From the NCBI GenBank assembly GCA_963851325.1, contig CAWKOR010000001.1, positions 620,001-684,000 of the forward strand: a stretch of DNA of 64,000 bases, in the 5' to 3' direction. Positions 43,308 through 52,816 of this stretch are shown one piece after another (the stretch's first letter is position 1; each line of letters starts with the position of its first letter). The stretch is from DATGKG01 sp963851325 (GTDB lineage: Bacteria; Desulfobacterota; Binatia; Binatales; Binataceae). A program made the position numbers and the translations under genes. The notes beneath the pieces were generated by a model. That model saw only the letters and a list, made by a program, of their open reading frames with translations, was not told the DNA's origin and did not search any database.

Positions 43308-44837
43308 TTACTCCCATTCAATCGTGGCGGGCGGTTTCGAGGTGATGTCGTACACGACGCGATTGACCCCGCGAATTTCGTTGGTGATACGGCTCGACAC
43401 GCGCGCCAGAAAACCCGGATCGAGCCGTGCCCAATCCGCCGTCATGCCATCCTGGGATTCGACGGCGCGGATCGCGATGACGCTTTCATAGCTGCGCCCG
43501 TCACCCATCACACCCACGGTTTTGAGGGGCAGCAGCACCGCGAATGCCTGCCATAGATTCCGCCCGATACCCGACGACGCGAATTCCTCCATCACGATCA
43601 GATCAGCGCGGCGCAACAATTCGACTCGATCACGCGTGACCTCGCCCACTATCCTCACCGCCAGACCCGGTCCCGGGAACGGCTCCCGATCGACAATTTC
43701 ATTCGGCAGTCCGAGCTTGCGGCCGAGCTCGCGGACCTCATCTTTGAAAAGCTCGCGCAAGGGCTCAATCAGCTCAAGTTTCATGCGGTCCGGCAGTCCG
43801 CCGACATTATGGTGACTCTTAATCACCGCCGACGGCCCCTTGAACGAAACCGATTCGATGACATCGGGATACAACGTCCCCTGCCCCAGAAACTTCGCGC
43901 CTCGGACGACATCTTCGGACTCGAATACGTCGATGAAGGTGCCGCCGATGATTTTGCGTTTTTTCTCCGGATCGAGAACGTCCTTCAGGCGCTGCAGGAA
44001 CATCTCGGATGCGTCCGTGACAGTAAGATCGATTCCGAGCTGAGTGGCGAAAACGCTTTCCATCCGCTCACGTTCGCCGGCGCGCAACAACCCGGTATCG
44101 ACGAATACGCATTTGAGCCGGTCTCCGATCGCGCGATGAATCAGCGCAGCCGCGACTGAGGAATCGACCCCACCGGAAAGGCCGAGCAGTACCTTGTCGT
44201 TCGCACCGACCTGGGCGCGAATTTCGGCGACCTTGGTCTCGATGAAATTCGCCATCGTCCAGTCGCCCGGCTCGCCACAAATCCTGAGCACGAAGTTGCG
44301 CAACACCTGCGTGCCGCAAGGGGTATGCACCACCTCGGGATGAAACTGGATGCCGCGAATTCTGCCGTCTTCGGTGCGGACCGCCGCGCATGGCGCATTG
44401 GTGGTATGCGCGATCGAGCGCAGCGTCGACGGAATCGATTCGACCCGGTCGCCATGACTCATCCAGACCCGATGCTCCTGACCTTCGAGGCCTTCAAACA
44501 GCGGATCCTGCGCATCGATCTGGAGGGTCGCAGGACCATATTCGCGCGCCTTGGAGGGCGGCGTTTTCGCACCGAGATGCGTCGCAACAACGTACATGCC
44601 GTAGCAGATTCCGAGGATCTGCGCGTCGGTCTTCAGCACTTCGGGATCGATATCCGGAGCGTTCTCCTCGTATAGGCTCGCGGGCCCGCCCGACAGGATG
44701 ATGCCGCGCGGCTTGAGCGCGCGGATCTTCGCGAGCGGGAAATTGAACGGGTGGATTTCGCAATACACGTTGGCCTCGCGCACCCGCCGCGCGATTAACT
44801 GGGTGTACTGACTGCCGAAATCTAAAATGAGAATCAC
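43308..44837 (-). CDS. guaA: GMP synthase (glutamine-hydrolysing)
   Basis: The protein converts XMP to GMP. The N-terminal class I glutamine amidotransferase begins ILILDFGSQYTQLIARRVRE and has the nucleophile in LGICYGMYV and His-Glu in GIQFHPEV. The ATP-pyrophosphatase domain has LLGLSGGVDSSVAA. The C-terminal dimerisation domain ends in PPATIEWE. GTG 44837 places the start exactly at the conserved N-terminus (509 residues), whereas the longer frame from 44900 adds an unconserved stretch. It directly precedes gltX. Confidence 0.95.
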   Translation of the reverse strand: MILILDFGSQYTQLIARRVREANVYCEIHPFNFPLAKIRALKPRGIILSGGPASLYEENAPDIDPEVLKTDAQILGICYGMYVVATHLGAKTPPSKAREYGPATLQIDAQDPLFEGLEGQEHRVWMSHGDRVESIPSTLRSIAHTTNAPCAAVRTEDGRIRGIQFHPEVVHTPCGTQVLRNFVLRICGEPGDWTMANFIETKVAEIRAQVGANDKVLLGLSGGVDSSVAAALIHRAIGDRLKCVFVDTGLLRAGERERMESVFATQLGIDLTVTDASEMFLQRLKDVLDPEKKRKIIGGTFIDVFESEDVVRGAKFLGQGTLYPDVIESVSFKGPSAVIKSHHNVGGLPDRMKLELIEPLRELFKDEVRELGRKLGLPNEIVDREPFPGPGLAVRIVGEVTRDRVELLRRADLIVMEEFASSGIGRNLWQAFAVLLPLKTVGVMGDGRSYESVIAIRAVESQDGMTADWARLDPGFLARVSSRITNEIRGVNRVVYDITSKPPATIEWE

Positions 44838-44920
44838 GTTGAAGCGCTTACTATATCGGACCCGCGACGGTGTAAAAACACGCCTCTGGATACATTTCAA
44901 CAGCGCATGCGTGGCACGAA

Positions 44921-46357
44921 CTAGGCGCGACGGCCGCGATCGGTGCGTCCCCCCATATTGCTATGCGGGCGCCGCTCGGGAGTGCGACCAGTCTTGCGAA
45001 ACTGCATTCGCAGCGGGCTCCCTACCACTTTGAGAGCCTTGCGAAATCGCGTCTCCAAGAAGCGGATGTAGTGCGCTGGAATGTCGCGATCGAAGTTCGA
45101 AAAGAATGCCAGGCGCGGCGGCGAGCTGCCGACCTGGGTCACGTACATCAGGTTGAGGCGCTTGCGCTCGACCATCGGCGGATCCATTGCCGCGGTAGCA
45201 CTGGCGAGGATCTGATTTAGCATCGAGGTCTGGTAGGTCGCGCGCCATGATTCCCCTGCCGCCAGGGCCGCGGGAATGATGTCATTCACACCATCACCGG
45301 TGAGCGCCGAAGTGAAGACAATCGCCGCATATTCCAGGAACGGAAAGCGATGGTGCGCGTCGCGAACGAAGGCGGCGATTTTGCCTCCCTCTTTGGCAGC
45401 GGCGTCCCACTTGTTGCACACCAGGACCAGCGCGCGATCGTTGGTATCGACCAGGTGCGCCAGTCGCGCATCCTGATCGGTGATGCCCTCGGTCGCATCG
45501 ATAACGAGAAGTAAAACCTCCGCGCGCCGAATCACCTCGATCGCACGGCCCACCGAGGCCTGCTCGAGTTCACCCTCGACGCGTGGCTTGCGACGAATCC
45601 CGGCGGTATCGATCAAAAGGAGTCGCTTGCCTTTGTAATCGAGCGGAGCATCGACCGCATCGCGAGTAGTGCCGGGCGTGGAATCAACGATCGCTCGCTC
45701 GATTCCAGAAAGCCGATTGAGCAGCGATGACTTGCCAACGTTAGGCCGACCAATCAGCGCGATTTTCAGGTCGGGCCGCTCGGTAACCTTGGCTTCCCGT
45801 GAGGGCAGCCGCGCGACGATTTCCTCGAGCAGTTCACCGACGCCATTACCATGCGCGGAAGAAAGAAAGAAAATCTTGTCGGCACCCGCCGCATAGAAAT
45901 CGGATGCCGCGGCTTCCTGCCCCCGCTGATCGATCTTGTTGACCGCGACGATGAGCGGGCATCCCGTGTCGCGAATGAGTGCCAGCGCCTCCTGGTCGGC
46001 ATCGGTGAAGCCCGCGCGTCCGTCGAACAGCATTACCACTACATCGGCCATGCCGACCGCCGCCAGCGCCTCGTGCAGTACGCGCTCCGACATCCGCTCG
46101 CGTCCGCCAATCTCCAAGCCGCCGCTGTCAATTAAGATGAAATCCCGATCGTCGTACGACGCGCGCGCGAAATTCAGATCGCGGGTCGTGCCGGGAATCG
46201 CGCTGGTGATGGCTCGGGCGCCCGCCGCAATTCGATTAAACAGGGTCGACTTGCCGGCGTTGACGCGGCCCGCCAGCACCACGGTTGGCAATCCTTGCGC
46301 GATAGCGGCTGAGATTGCGCCCGGGCGAGACGCAGCTTTAGTGGCGACGCGAGGCAT
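44921..46357 (-). CDS. der: Ribosome-assembly GTPase Der (EngA)
   Basis: The 478-residue protein has the two tandem GTPase domains unique to Der. Domain 1 has VVLAGRVNAGKSTLFN, DSGGLE and NKID. Domain 2 has IALIGRPNVGKSSLLN, DTAGI and NKWD. The C-terminal KH-like domain ends in a basic tail. Der assists 50S assembly. In domain 1, G1 reads GRVNAGKS rather than GRPNVGKS, an unusual substitution. ATG 46357 is used because an in-frame extension to 46516 is not conserved; it is four bases after era. Confidence 0.94.
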   Translation of the reverse strand: MPRVATKAASRPGAISAAIAQGLPTVVLAGRVNAGKSTLFNRIAAGARAITSAIPGTTRDLNFARASYDDRDFILIDSGGLEIGGRERMSERVLHEALAAVGMADVVVMLFDGRAGFTDADQEALALIRDTGCPLIVAVNKIDQRGQEAAASDFYAAGADKIFFLSSAHGNGVGELLEEIVARLPSREAKVTERPDLKIALIGRPNVGKSSLLNRLSGIERAIVDSTPGTTRDAVDAPLDYKGKRLLLIDTAGIRRKPRVEGELEQASVGRAIEVIRRAEVLLLVIDATEGITDQDARLAHLVDTNDRALVLVCNKWDAAAKEGGKIAAFVRDAHHRFPFLEYAAIVFTSALTGDGVNDIIPAALAAGESWRATYQTSMLNQILASATAAMDPPMVERKRLNLMYVTQVGSSPPRLAFFSNFDRDIPAHYIRFLETRFRKALKVVGSPLRMQFRKTGRTPERRPHSNMGGRTDRGRRA

Positions 46358-46361
46358 AGTG

Positions 46362-47258
46362 CTACAGACCCATTTCCTGAAGCTTGCGAGGATTGCGGGT
46401 CCAGTCGCGATCGACCTTGACCAGGAGCTCCAGGAAAACCTTCCAACCGAGGATTTCTTCCAGCTCGATGCGCGCGGCAGTGCCGATTTCCTTGAGCATC
46501 CCCCCGCCGGCGCCAATGACGATTCCCTTGTGCGATTCGCGATCCACGATGATGGTCGCCGCGATCTTGATCAGCTTCTTTTCCTCGTCTTCGCTGAAGG
46601 CCTCGACCATCACAGCGGTTGAAAAGGGAATCTCGCGCTCCAGTTTGAGAAAGAGCTTCTCGCGAACGATTTCTTCAGCCAGCGTGCGCTCAGTCTGATC
46701 GGTGTACTCCTCTTCCGACATCAGCGCGGGGCCTTCCGGCAGCATCGATTTGAGGGTGCGCAAAAGCTCCTCAACATTCTCGCCGGTCTTCGCGCTGACC
46801 GGCACGATCTCGACGCCGGGCAATTCGCGCGTGCATTCTTCGAGCAGAGGCAGCAGCCGCACTCGCGGCATGAGATCGATCTTGTTGATCACCAGCAGCT
46901 TGGGACGATTCAGCTCGCGCAACTCCTGGAGGAAAGCATGATCAGCGGGACTGGCGCGGTCGGCCGCCTCAATCACACCCATGACGATTTCGGCCTCGGC
47001 GAGGCTTTGCCGCGCGGTTTGAACCATTCGGCGATTCAGCATCTTCGGCGAATCGTGAATCCCCGGAGTATCGATGAAGATTAGCTGCGCGTCGGGATCG
47101 CTGCGGATTCCGAGCACCTTGCGGCGGGTGGTTTGTGGCTTGGGCGTAACGATCGCCACCTTGTGTCCGACCATGCGGTTGACCAGGGTGGACTTGCCGA
47201 CGTTGGATCGGCCCCCCAAGACGACGAATCCGGCGCGATGTTTAGGTTCTTCGTTCAC
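46362..47258 (-). CDS. era: Ribosome-maturation GTPase Era
   Basis: The 298-residue protein has one GTPase domain (VVLGGRSNVGKSTLVN, DTPGIHDS, NKIDL) and a C-terminal KH RNA-binding domain with GIVIGAGGGMLKEIGTAARI. Era binds the 3' end of 16S rRNA in 30S assembly. The 5' end overlaps rnc by 17 bases and der follows after four bases. This rnc-era order is the classical arrangement. The full set of G motifs is intact. Confidence 0.95.
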   Translation of the reverse strand: MNEEPKHRAGFVVLGGRSNVGKSTLVNRMVGHKVAIVTPKPQTTRRKVLGIRSDPDAQLIFIDTPGIHDSPKMLNRRMVQTARQSLAEAEIVMGVIEAADRASPADHAFLQELRELNRPKLLVINKIDLMPRVRLLPLLEECTRELPGVEIVPVSAKTGENVEELLRTLKSMLPEGPALMSEEEYTDQTERTLAEEIVREKLFLKLEREIPFSTAVMVEAFSEDEEKKLIKIAATIIVDRESHKGIVIGAGGGMLKEIGTAARIELEEILGWKVFLELLVKVDRDWTRNPRKLQEMGL

Positions 47259-48012
47259 GAAGTTCTTGTTCTATCTGGGCCAGCGCGGCGCGCGCGGCGG
47301 CCTGCTCGCTCTGCTTCTTGCTGCCGCCTTCGCCGGTGCCCAGTTCCTTGCCGGCGATTCTGATTCGAGTGGTAAATCGTTTGGCATGATCGGGACCGCT
47401 GGCGGCGACCAATTCGTAAACCGGCTGCGCGCGATAGCGGCGATACGCAACTTCCTGAAGCTCGGTCTTGTAGTCGCGCTCCGCAGCGGGGCCTCCGATG
47501 TCATCGACGAACAATGACTCTACCACACGCTGCGCCGGCGCGAGCCCACCATCGGTATAAATCGCACCGACAACTGCTTCGAAAGCGGCGGCGAGGATCG
47601 AGATCTTGTCGCGCCCGCCACTTTTCTCTTCGCCCTTGCCCAATCTGATCCGGTCTCCAAGTTCGATCGACTGCGCCTTCAGGGCAAGGGTTCGGCCATT
47701 GACGATCGAGGCGCGCTGCTTGGAGAGCGGTCCTTCCTTGGCCTCGGGAAAACGGCGCATCAGCATGTCGGCGATCGCCAGGTCCAGTACGGCGTCACCC
47801 AAAAATTCGAGTCGTTCGTAATGCACATCAGAACCGACCGCGGCGCTGGGATGAGTTAGCGCGATCGACAACAGCTCCGGACGGGCAAAAGAATATCCGA
47901 GTCTGCGTTCCAGGTCCGCGGCGGCGCTTTCAGGGGATTGCGGTTGCGGTGCGGGAGGCGGTCGTCTCCCAAACCTCAACAATCTCCCCAACCAGTCGGG
48001 CGCCTTTGGCAA
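47242..48012 (-). CDS. rnc: Ribonuclease III
   Basis: The 256-residue enzyme has the RNase III signature ERLEFLGDAVLDLAIADMLM with catalytic acidic residues, the second acidic set in ILAAAFEAVVGAIYTDGG, and a C-terminal double-stranded RNA-binding domain (DYKTELQEVAYRRYRAQPVY). It processes rRNA and other duplex RNA. The N-terminus carries a proline-rich leader of about 30 residues that overlaps mtaB by 83 bases; a shorter start may be used. It is coupled to era. Confidence 0.94.
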   Translation of the reverse strand: MPKAPDWLGRLLRFGRRPPPAPQPQSPESAAADLERRLGYSFARPELLSIALTHPSAAVGSDVHYERLEFLGDAVLDLAIADMLMRRFPEAKEGPLSKQRASIVNGRTLALKAQSIELGDRIRLGKGEEKSGGRDKISILAAAFEAVVGAIYTDGGLAPAQRVVESLFVDDIGGPAAERDYKTELQEVAYRRYRAQPVYELVAASGPDHAKRFTTRIRIAGKELGTGEGGSKKQSEQAAARAALAQIEQELRERRT

Positions 48013-49261
48013 ACGAAGCCTCCACCTCTAGTTCTCGATTAAGTTGGCTGGCTGCGCCCCGCGTCGATACCCGCACGTAGTTGCGGCTATAGCCGCCGAG
48101 CTCTCCATCCTCGGTTATTTCTTCAAGCAACACTTTAAGTCTTTGTCCGACGAACCTTCCCGCAAAACCCTCCCGCTTGTGTTCGCCCAGTTCCCGCATC
48201 ATTGCGCCACGCCGCTTAATCTCAGCCGCGGCCACTTTTCCCGGCAGTTTCGCGGCTGTAGTTCCCGCCCGCACCGAATACGGAAACACATGGAAGTACG
48301 AAAGTGGCAACTCTCCGAGAAAGCTGAACGATCGTTCAAAGTCCGCCGGCGTCTCGCCCGGGAACCCAACGATGATATCAGTACCGATCCCCGCATCGGG
48401 CATCGCCGCGAGCACCCGTTCGACACGATCGCGGAAGTAGGCGGTATCGTAGCGGCGGCGCATCCGCGCGAGTGTGCCATCCTCGCCGGCCTGCAGCGGT
48501 AGATGCAGATGCGGGCAGATCTTTTCGCTGTGCGCGATGATATCGATGATCCGGTCGCTGAGCTCCTCCGGATCGAGTGAGCTGATGCGGATGCGCTCGA
48601 TTGGCGAACGCTCGGCCAACATCTCGAGCAAATCGGCGAGTTCGACAGGTGGATCGAGATCCTTTCCGTACCCGCCGAGATGAACCCCGGAGAGAATCAC
48701 TTCTTTGAATCCGCGCGCATCAAGTTCGTCGATCGCGGCCACGATGCGCCGCGGCTCGACGCTGCGTGACATCCCGCGCGAGAACGGTACGATGCAGAAG
48801 GTGCAAAACTGGTCGCATCCTTCCTGAAGCTTCAAAAAGGCGCGCGAATGTCCGGCCAGCGTGACACCGCGCAATTCGATCGGTGCGCGCTCCTTGCGAA
48901 GATTGGAAACCATCACGCGCTCGGTCGTATTGCCCAGTACCGCGCGTTCCAGATCGTCGAGTCTGCCCAGACCAACGATCGCATCGACCTCGCGATGGCG
49001 TTCGAGAGTCGCAGGGCTCGCCTGTGCGAGGCATCCGGTCATGACGATTCGGGCGTCGGGATTGAGCCGGCGTGCGCGGCGCGCGATGCGGAGGCTTTCC
49101 GAATCGGCGCGATCGGTGACTGTGCAGGTGTTGACGATATAAACATCAGCCGGTTCATTGAACTCGCGCCGCTCAAGGCCACGCGCGCCCAGCCGCGATT
49201 CGATTATCGCCGAATCGTACTGATTGACTTTGCAACCGAGTGTCGCAATCGCAAACCGCAT
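47930..49261 (-). CDS. mtaB: tRNA (N6-threonylcarbamoyladenosine37-C2) methylthiotransferase
   Basis: The 443-residue radical SAM enzyme has the UPF0004 N-terminal domain (IATLGCKVNQYDS with further cysteines in NTCTVTD and MTGCLAQ). Its radical SAM cluster is QEGCDQFCTFCIVPFSRG. A TRAM-like C-terminus (GRFVGQRLKVLLEE) follows. The GCKVNQYDS start is the MtaB subgroup signature and distinguishes it from MiaB and RimO. It methylthiolates t6A37 of tRNA. The tsaE gene elsewhere in the window makes the t6A precursor. It overlaps rnc by 83 bases. Confidence 0.93.
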   Translation of the reverse strand: MRFAIATLGCKVNQYDSAIIESRLGARGLERREFNEPADVYIVNTCTVTDRADSESLRIARRARRLNPDARIVMTGCLAQASPATLERHREVDAIVGLGRLDDLERAVLGNTTERVMVSNLRKERAPIELRGVTLAGHSRAFLKLQEGCDQFCTFCIVPFSRGMSRSVEPRRIVAAIDELDARGFKEVILSGVHLGGYGKDLDPPVELADLLEMLAERSPIERIRISSLDPEELSDRIIDIIAHSEKICPHLHLPLQAGEDGTLARMRRRYDTAYFRDRVERVLAAMPDAGIGTDIIVGFPGETPADFERSFSFLGELPLSYFHVFPYSVRAGTTAAKLPGKVAAAEIKRRGAMMRELGEHKREGFAGRFVGQRLKVLLEEITEDGELGGYSRNYVRVSTRGAASQLNRELEVEASFAKGARLVGEIVEVWETTASRTATAIP

Positions 49262-49270
49262 CGTGACCGC

Positions 49271-50365
49271 CTATTCCCGCAGCGCCCGCTCGATGAAACC
49301 GCCGCCCACGACTTCATCGCCGCGATAGAACACGCATGCCTGCCCCGGCGTTACCGCCGGTCCGACCGAAGCGAACCGCACTTCGGCCCTGCGCGGTGAA
49401 GCGAGTATGAGCCGGGCCGGCAGCGCGGGATGACGATAGCGAATTTTCACTTCAACATCGCACCCTCTCGCATCGAGCACCGAGGGATCGACCAGATCGA
49501 CGTCGCGCGCGATGAGGCCGCGTGAATTCAACTCGCCGCGACCGCCCACGACTACTTCGCCACTGTCCGGACGAATCTCACTGACATAAAGCGGCTGTCC
49601 CGAAGCAACGCCCAGACCGCGGCGTTGCCCGACCGTGAAGCGATGGATCCCGCTATGCTCGGCGAGAATCTTTCCCTCGCCATCGGTAATGCTTCCTTCT
49701 CGGACGCTGCCCTCGGGGGCGAGACGCTCGACAAATCGCGCATAGTCGCCATCGGGGACGAAACAGATTTCCTGGCTCTCGGGCTTGTCGGCATTCGCGA
49801 GGCCCAATCCGCGCGCACGCGCGCGAACCTCGGCCTTGGTCATCGCGCCCAGCGGAAACAAAGTGCGCGAAAGTTCCGGCTGGCCCAGCGTGAACAGGAA
49901 GTACGACTGATCCTTCGATGCGTCGGCGGCACGCAACAAATGATAGCGGCCCGCAGCATCGCTCGAGATCCGCGCGTAGTGTCCGGTTGCAACGAAGTCG
50001 GCCTCCAGCGCGCGCGCGCGACTCCATAGCCGATCGAATTTGATTTCGCGATTGCACATCACGCACGGATTCGGCGTGCGGCCGGCCAGGTACTCCGAAA
50101 CGAAATTCCCAATCACGCGCTCACCGAAGTCCGCGCGCAAATCAACGACATAGAAAGGAAAGCCCATCCGCTCGGAAACCCGGCGCGCATCCTCGAAGTC
50201 ATCATGCGAGCAGCACGTGCCGCGACGCTTGGTGGCATGCCCCTGCGCGTCCGGCGCGAGGCGCATCGCCACCCCGACCACATCGTACCCTTGCTCGTGC
50301 AGCAGGGCCGCGGCGACCGAACTATCGACGCCGCCCGACATCGCAACCAGAACGCGACGGCTCAT
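49271..50365 (-). CDS. mnmA: tRNA-specific 2-thiouridylase
   Basis: The 364-residue enzyme thiolates U34 of tRNA. It has the PP-loop VAMSGGVDSSVAAALL, the nucleophilic cysteine in NPCVMCNREIKF (C101) and the second cysteine in SQEICFVPDGDYARF. ATG 50365 overlaps the nifS stop as ATGA. This links sulfur supply and use directly. The downstream mtaB starts nine bases after the stop. An upstream in-frame extension from 50431 is not conserved. Confidence 0.95.
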   Translation of the reverse strand: MSRRVLVAMSGGVDSSVAAALLHEQGYDVVGVAMRLAPDAQGHATKRRGTCCSHDDFEDARRVSERMGFPFYVVDLRADFGERVIGNFVSEYLAGRTPNPCVMCNREIKFDRLWSRARALEADFVATGHYARISSDAAGRYHLLRAADASKDQSYFLFTLGQPELSRTLFPLGAMTKAEVRARARGLGLANADKPESQEICFVPDGDYARFVERLAPEGSVREGSITDGEGKILAEHSGIHRFTVGQRRGLGVASGQPLYVSEIRPDSGEVVVGGRGELNSRGLIARDVDLVDPSVLDARGCDVEVKIRYRHPALPARLILASPRRAEVRFASVGPAVTPGQACVFYRGDEVVGGGFIERALRE

Positions 50366-51543
50366 CGCAATGTCTCCCAATGGCTTCGGGTTGGCGACGT
50401 CAGCGGCTCGGCTTGCGAAACCCGGCGCCATACACGGGGGATGATATTTGCCGCACGCGCGATATCGTTGCGCGTCGTGCTCCAGCCGAGGCTCAGTCGC
50501 AACGAGCTGCGCGCCTCATCATGCGTAAGTCCCATCGCCAGCAGCACATGCGATGGCTCGACGGCACCGGCCGCGCATGCTGATCCCATCGAGACATGGA
50601 TTCCTTCGAGGTCGAGCGCGATGAGCATGCTCTCGCCGAGCACGCCGGGAAACGTGAGGTTCAGCGTATTGGGCAATCGATCGCGAAGCGGAGCGTTGAG
50701 GCGCAAATGTGGAATCGCGTCGAAAAGTTCCGCGAGGAGTTCATTGGCGTGCGTCGAAATACGAAGCGCCTCGTCATGAAAATGCTCGGTGACGATCGCC
50801 GCGGCAGCACCAAAAGCGATCGCGCCCAAGAGGTTCGGCGTCCCGGCACGAAGTCCGCTCTCCTGCGGTCCGCCCAGGAGAGTCGGGGCGAACGCCGAGG
50901 GATCGCGGACATAGAGTGCACCGATCCCCGCGGGCGCGCCGAGCTTGTGACCGCTGAGGGTCATCAGATCGCATCGAAGCTCGGCAACGTTGACCGGAAC
51001 GCGACCGACCGCCTGCGCCGCATCAAGATGGAAAATCGCGCCCGCCTTCGAGGCTGCCTCGGAAATCGCACCGACGTCCTGAATCGTGCCGACCTCGGAA
51101 TTGGCGAGGGCGAAGGTAACCAGCGCGGTTTCGGAATCGATGGCGCCGGCAATTTTATCGGGCGACAGGCGGCCCTCGCGATCCGGTGCGATCTTCTTAG
51201 TGCCGAACTCGCGCGCTTCCAGATCGGCCAGCGGCGCTAGAATCGAAGAATGCTCAATCGACGAGCTCACGATCGTGCGTCGCGACGGATGCGTCTTGAG
51301 CGCACCATAAATCGCGAGGTTGTTGGCCTCGGTGCCGCCGCTGGTGAAGACGATCTGCCCCGCCTCCGCGCCGATGAGCGCGGCGACTTGCGCACGGGCT
51401 GCCTCGAGCTTGCGTCGCGCCGACTGACCCGCGCGATGCACAGACGACGGATTGCCGCCCTCCTCATCGAGGAAACGCGCGATCGCGGCCTTCGCCTCGG
51501 GTCGCAGCGGCGCGCCGGCATTATGATCGAGGTAGGTGCTCAT
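50362..51543 (-). CDS. Cysteine desulfurase (NifS/IscS family)
   Basis: The 393-residue PLP enzyme has the Schiff-base lysine K200 in LSGHKLGAPAGIGAL and the substrate-binding STGGTEANN-like TSGGTEANNLAIYG. The active-site cysteine C323 is in MGSACAAGAVEP. ATG 51543 starts MSTYLDHNAGAPL at the conserved N-terminus; the frame's 64-residue extension to 51735 lies antisense to the DAO gene. The position before mnmA suggests it donates sulfur for tRNA thiolation. The C-terminal tail is longer than usual. Confidence 0.93.
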   Translation of the reverse strand: MSTYLDHNAGAPLRPEAKAAIARFLDEEGGNPSSVHRAGQSARRKLEAARAQVAALIGAEAGQIVFTSGGTEANNLAIYGALKTHPSRRTIVSSSIEHSSILAPLADLEAREFGTKKIAPDREGRLSPDKIAGAIDSETALVTFALANSEVGTIQDVGAISEAASKAGAIFHLDAAQAVGRVPVNVAELRCDLMTLSGHKLGAPAGIGALYVRDPSAFAPTLLGGPQESGLRAGTPNLLGAIAFGAAAAIVTEHFHDEALRISTHANELLAELFDAIPHLRLNAPLRDRLPNTLNLTFPGVLGESMLIALDLEGIHVSMGSACAAGAVEPSHVLLAMGLTHDEARSSLRLSLGWSTTRNDIARAANIIPRVWRRVSQAEPLTSPTRSHWETLR

Positions 51544-51619
51544 CGGATTTGCATACAAATGTTGCGCGCAAGTGCTTTGCGAATGATAAGTTACCTTACC
51601 CGTTCGCAGCGCAAAAGAT

Positions 51620-52789
51620 ATGGCATCTTCAGGCACAAGCGGCATCAGAGTGGTGGTCGTCGGCGCGGGCGTCGTCGGATGCAGCCTCGCGATGCATCTG
51701 GCGCGGGCGGGTGCGGCGGTCGAGGTCATCGACAAGGGCGAGGTCTGCGCCGGGATGTCCGCGCGCTCGGGGGCGCTTGTCCGAATGCATTATAGCTTTC
51801 CGCCCGAGGCGGCGCTCGCGCTGGCGAGCCTGCGCTACTTCCAAAACTGGTCCGATATGGTCGGGGGCGAATGCGGCTTCACCCGGACCGGATTCGCCAC
51901 CATCGTCGATGAGCGCAACGTTCCCGCCCTCCGCGCCAACGTGGCGATGCTCCGCGGCCTCGGCGTCGATACCGACCTCATCTCCCCCGGCGACCTTCAT
52001 CGCCTCGATCCTAATGTATCACTTGAAAATGTCGCGATGGCTGCCTTCGAGCCTCACAGCGGCTACGCCGATCCGGTCGCCACCACGCATAGCCTCGCGG
52101 ATGCGGCCCGCCGCGCCGGCGCTCGCTTCCATCTTGGCACTCCGGTTACCTCGGTGCGGATGCGCGCCGCCCGCGCCATCGGCGTGATGGACGCCGCCGG
52201 CCGCTTCCACGAGGCCGACGCGGTATGCCTCGTGACGGGGCCCTGGACCGCGCCGCTGCTGGCTCCGCTCGGCGCGAAAATCCCCATCACGCCCGAGCGC
52301 GCGCAAATCGCGTTTTTCCAACGAGACCCGCGCATTCGGCATCTCATCTATATCGATACCATCTCCGGCAGCTACTTCCGTCCCCATGAGGCCAACCTGA
52401 CCCTCGCGGGCATCGGTGGCAGCCATCTCGATGATGCCGACCCGGACCGCTTCCGCGAGACCAACGATCCTGAGTTCGTCGAAAACGTCCGCCGCCGGCT
52501 CGGCACGCGGATTCCGGCGCTCGCCGCCGCTCCCTACGCGCGCGGCCATGCCGGCATTTACGATGTCACGCCCGATCAGCGTCCGATCCTCGACGAGGTG
52601 CCGGGCCTCGATGGTCTTTATGTCGCGGCCGGCTTCAGTGGCACGGGCTTCAAGACCTCCCCGGCCGTCGGCGCCGCGATGTCGAGCCTGATTTTGAATG
52701 GCCCTCCGCGCAGCTCTGTCATCCTGAGCGAAGCGAAGGACCCCCGCGCAGCGATTGACCGCGAGGCGTGTCCGAGCCGGTCGCCCTGA
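51620..52789 (+). CDS. FAD-dependent oxidoreductase (DAO family) with a repeat-derived C-terminus
   Basis: The 389-residue frame encodes a D-amino-acid-oxidase-type flavoprotein: the FAD-binding VVVVGAGVVGCSLAMHLA, DKGEVCAGMSARSGALVRMH, and the C-terminal DGLYVAAGFSGTGFKTSPAV. The last 25 or so residues (from SVILSEAKDPRAAI) are encoded by a dispersed repeat. The natural end (MSRDLRSIIAPFSFTRF followed by MTGKLIAGEHEYAMA) appears downstream in another frame. The truncation removes a helix and strand near the FAD site and may inactivate or alter it. It is divergent from the nifS gene. Confidence 0.8.
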   Translation: MASSGTSGIRVVVVGAGVVGCSLAMHLARAGAAVEVIDKGEVCAGMSARSGALVRMHYSFPPEAALALASLRYFQNWSDMVGGECGFTRTGFATIVDERNVPALRANVAMLRGLGVDTDLISPGDLHRLDPNVSLENVAMAAFEPHSGYADPVATTHSLADAARRAGARFHLGTPVTSVRMRAARAIGVMDAAGRFHEADAVCLVTGPWTAPLLAPLGAKIPITPERAQIAFFQRDPRIRHLIYIDTISGSYFRPHEANLTLAGIGGSHLDDADPDRFRETNDPEFVENVRRRLGTRIPALAAAPYARGHAGIYDVTPDQRPILDEVPGLDGLYVAAGFSGTGFKTSPAVGAAMSSLILNGPPRSSVILSEAKDPRAAIDREACPSRSP

Positions 52790-52816
52790 GCGAAGCGAAG
52801 GGTCTCCGCGAAGCGA
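52711..52816. repeat. TCATCCTGAGCGAAGCGAAG dispersed repeat, tandem copies
   Basis: Two related units lie in tandem: TGTCATCCTGAGCGAAGCGA (from 52717) and CCCTGAGCGAAGCGAAGGGT (52784-52803). Each is followed by a CCGCGCAGCGAT/CCGCGAAGCGAT stretch. The same sequence occurs reversed at 56645-56702 and, degraded, at 55814-55858. It lies inside the 3' end of the FAD-oxidoreductase gene and displaces its native end. Confidence 0.75.

Noticed and set aside
46358..46516. N-terminal extension of Der
   Set aside because: The 53 residues are unlike any Der and overlap era in another frame. MPRVATKA... at 46357 is the natural start.
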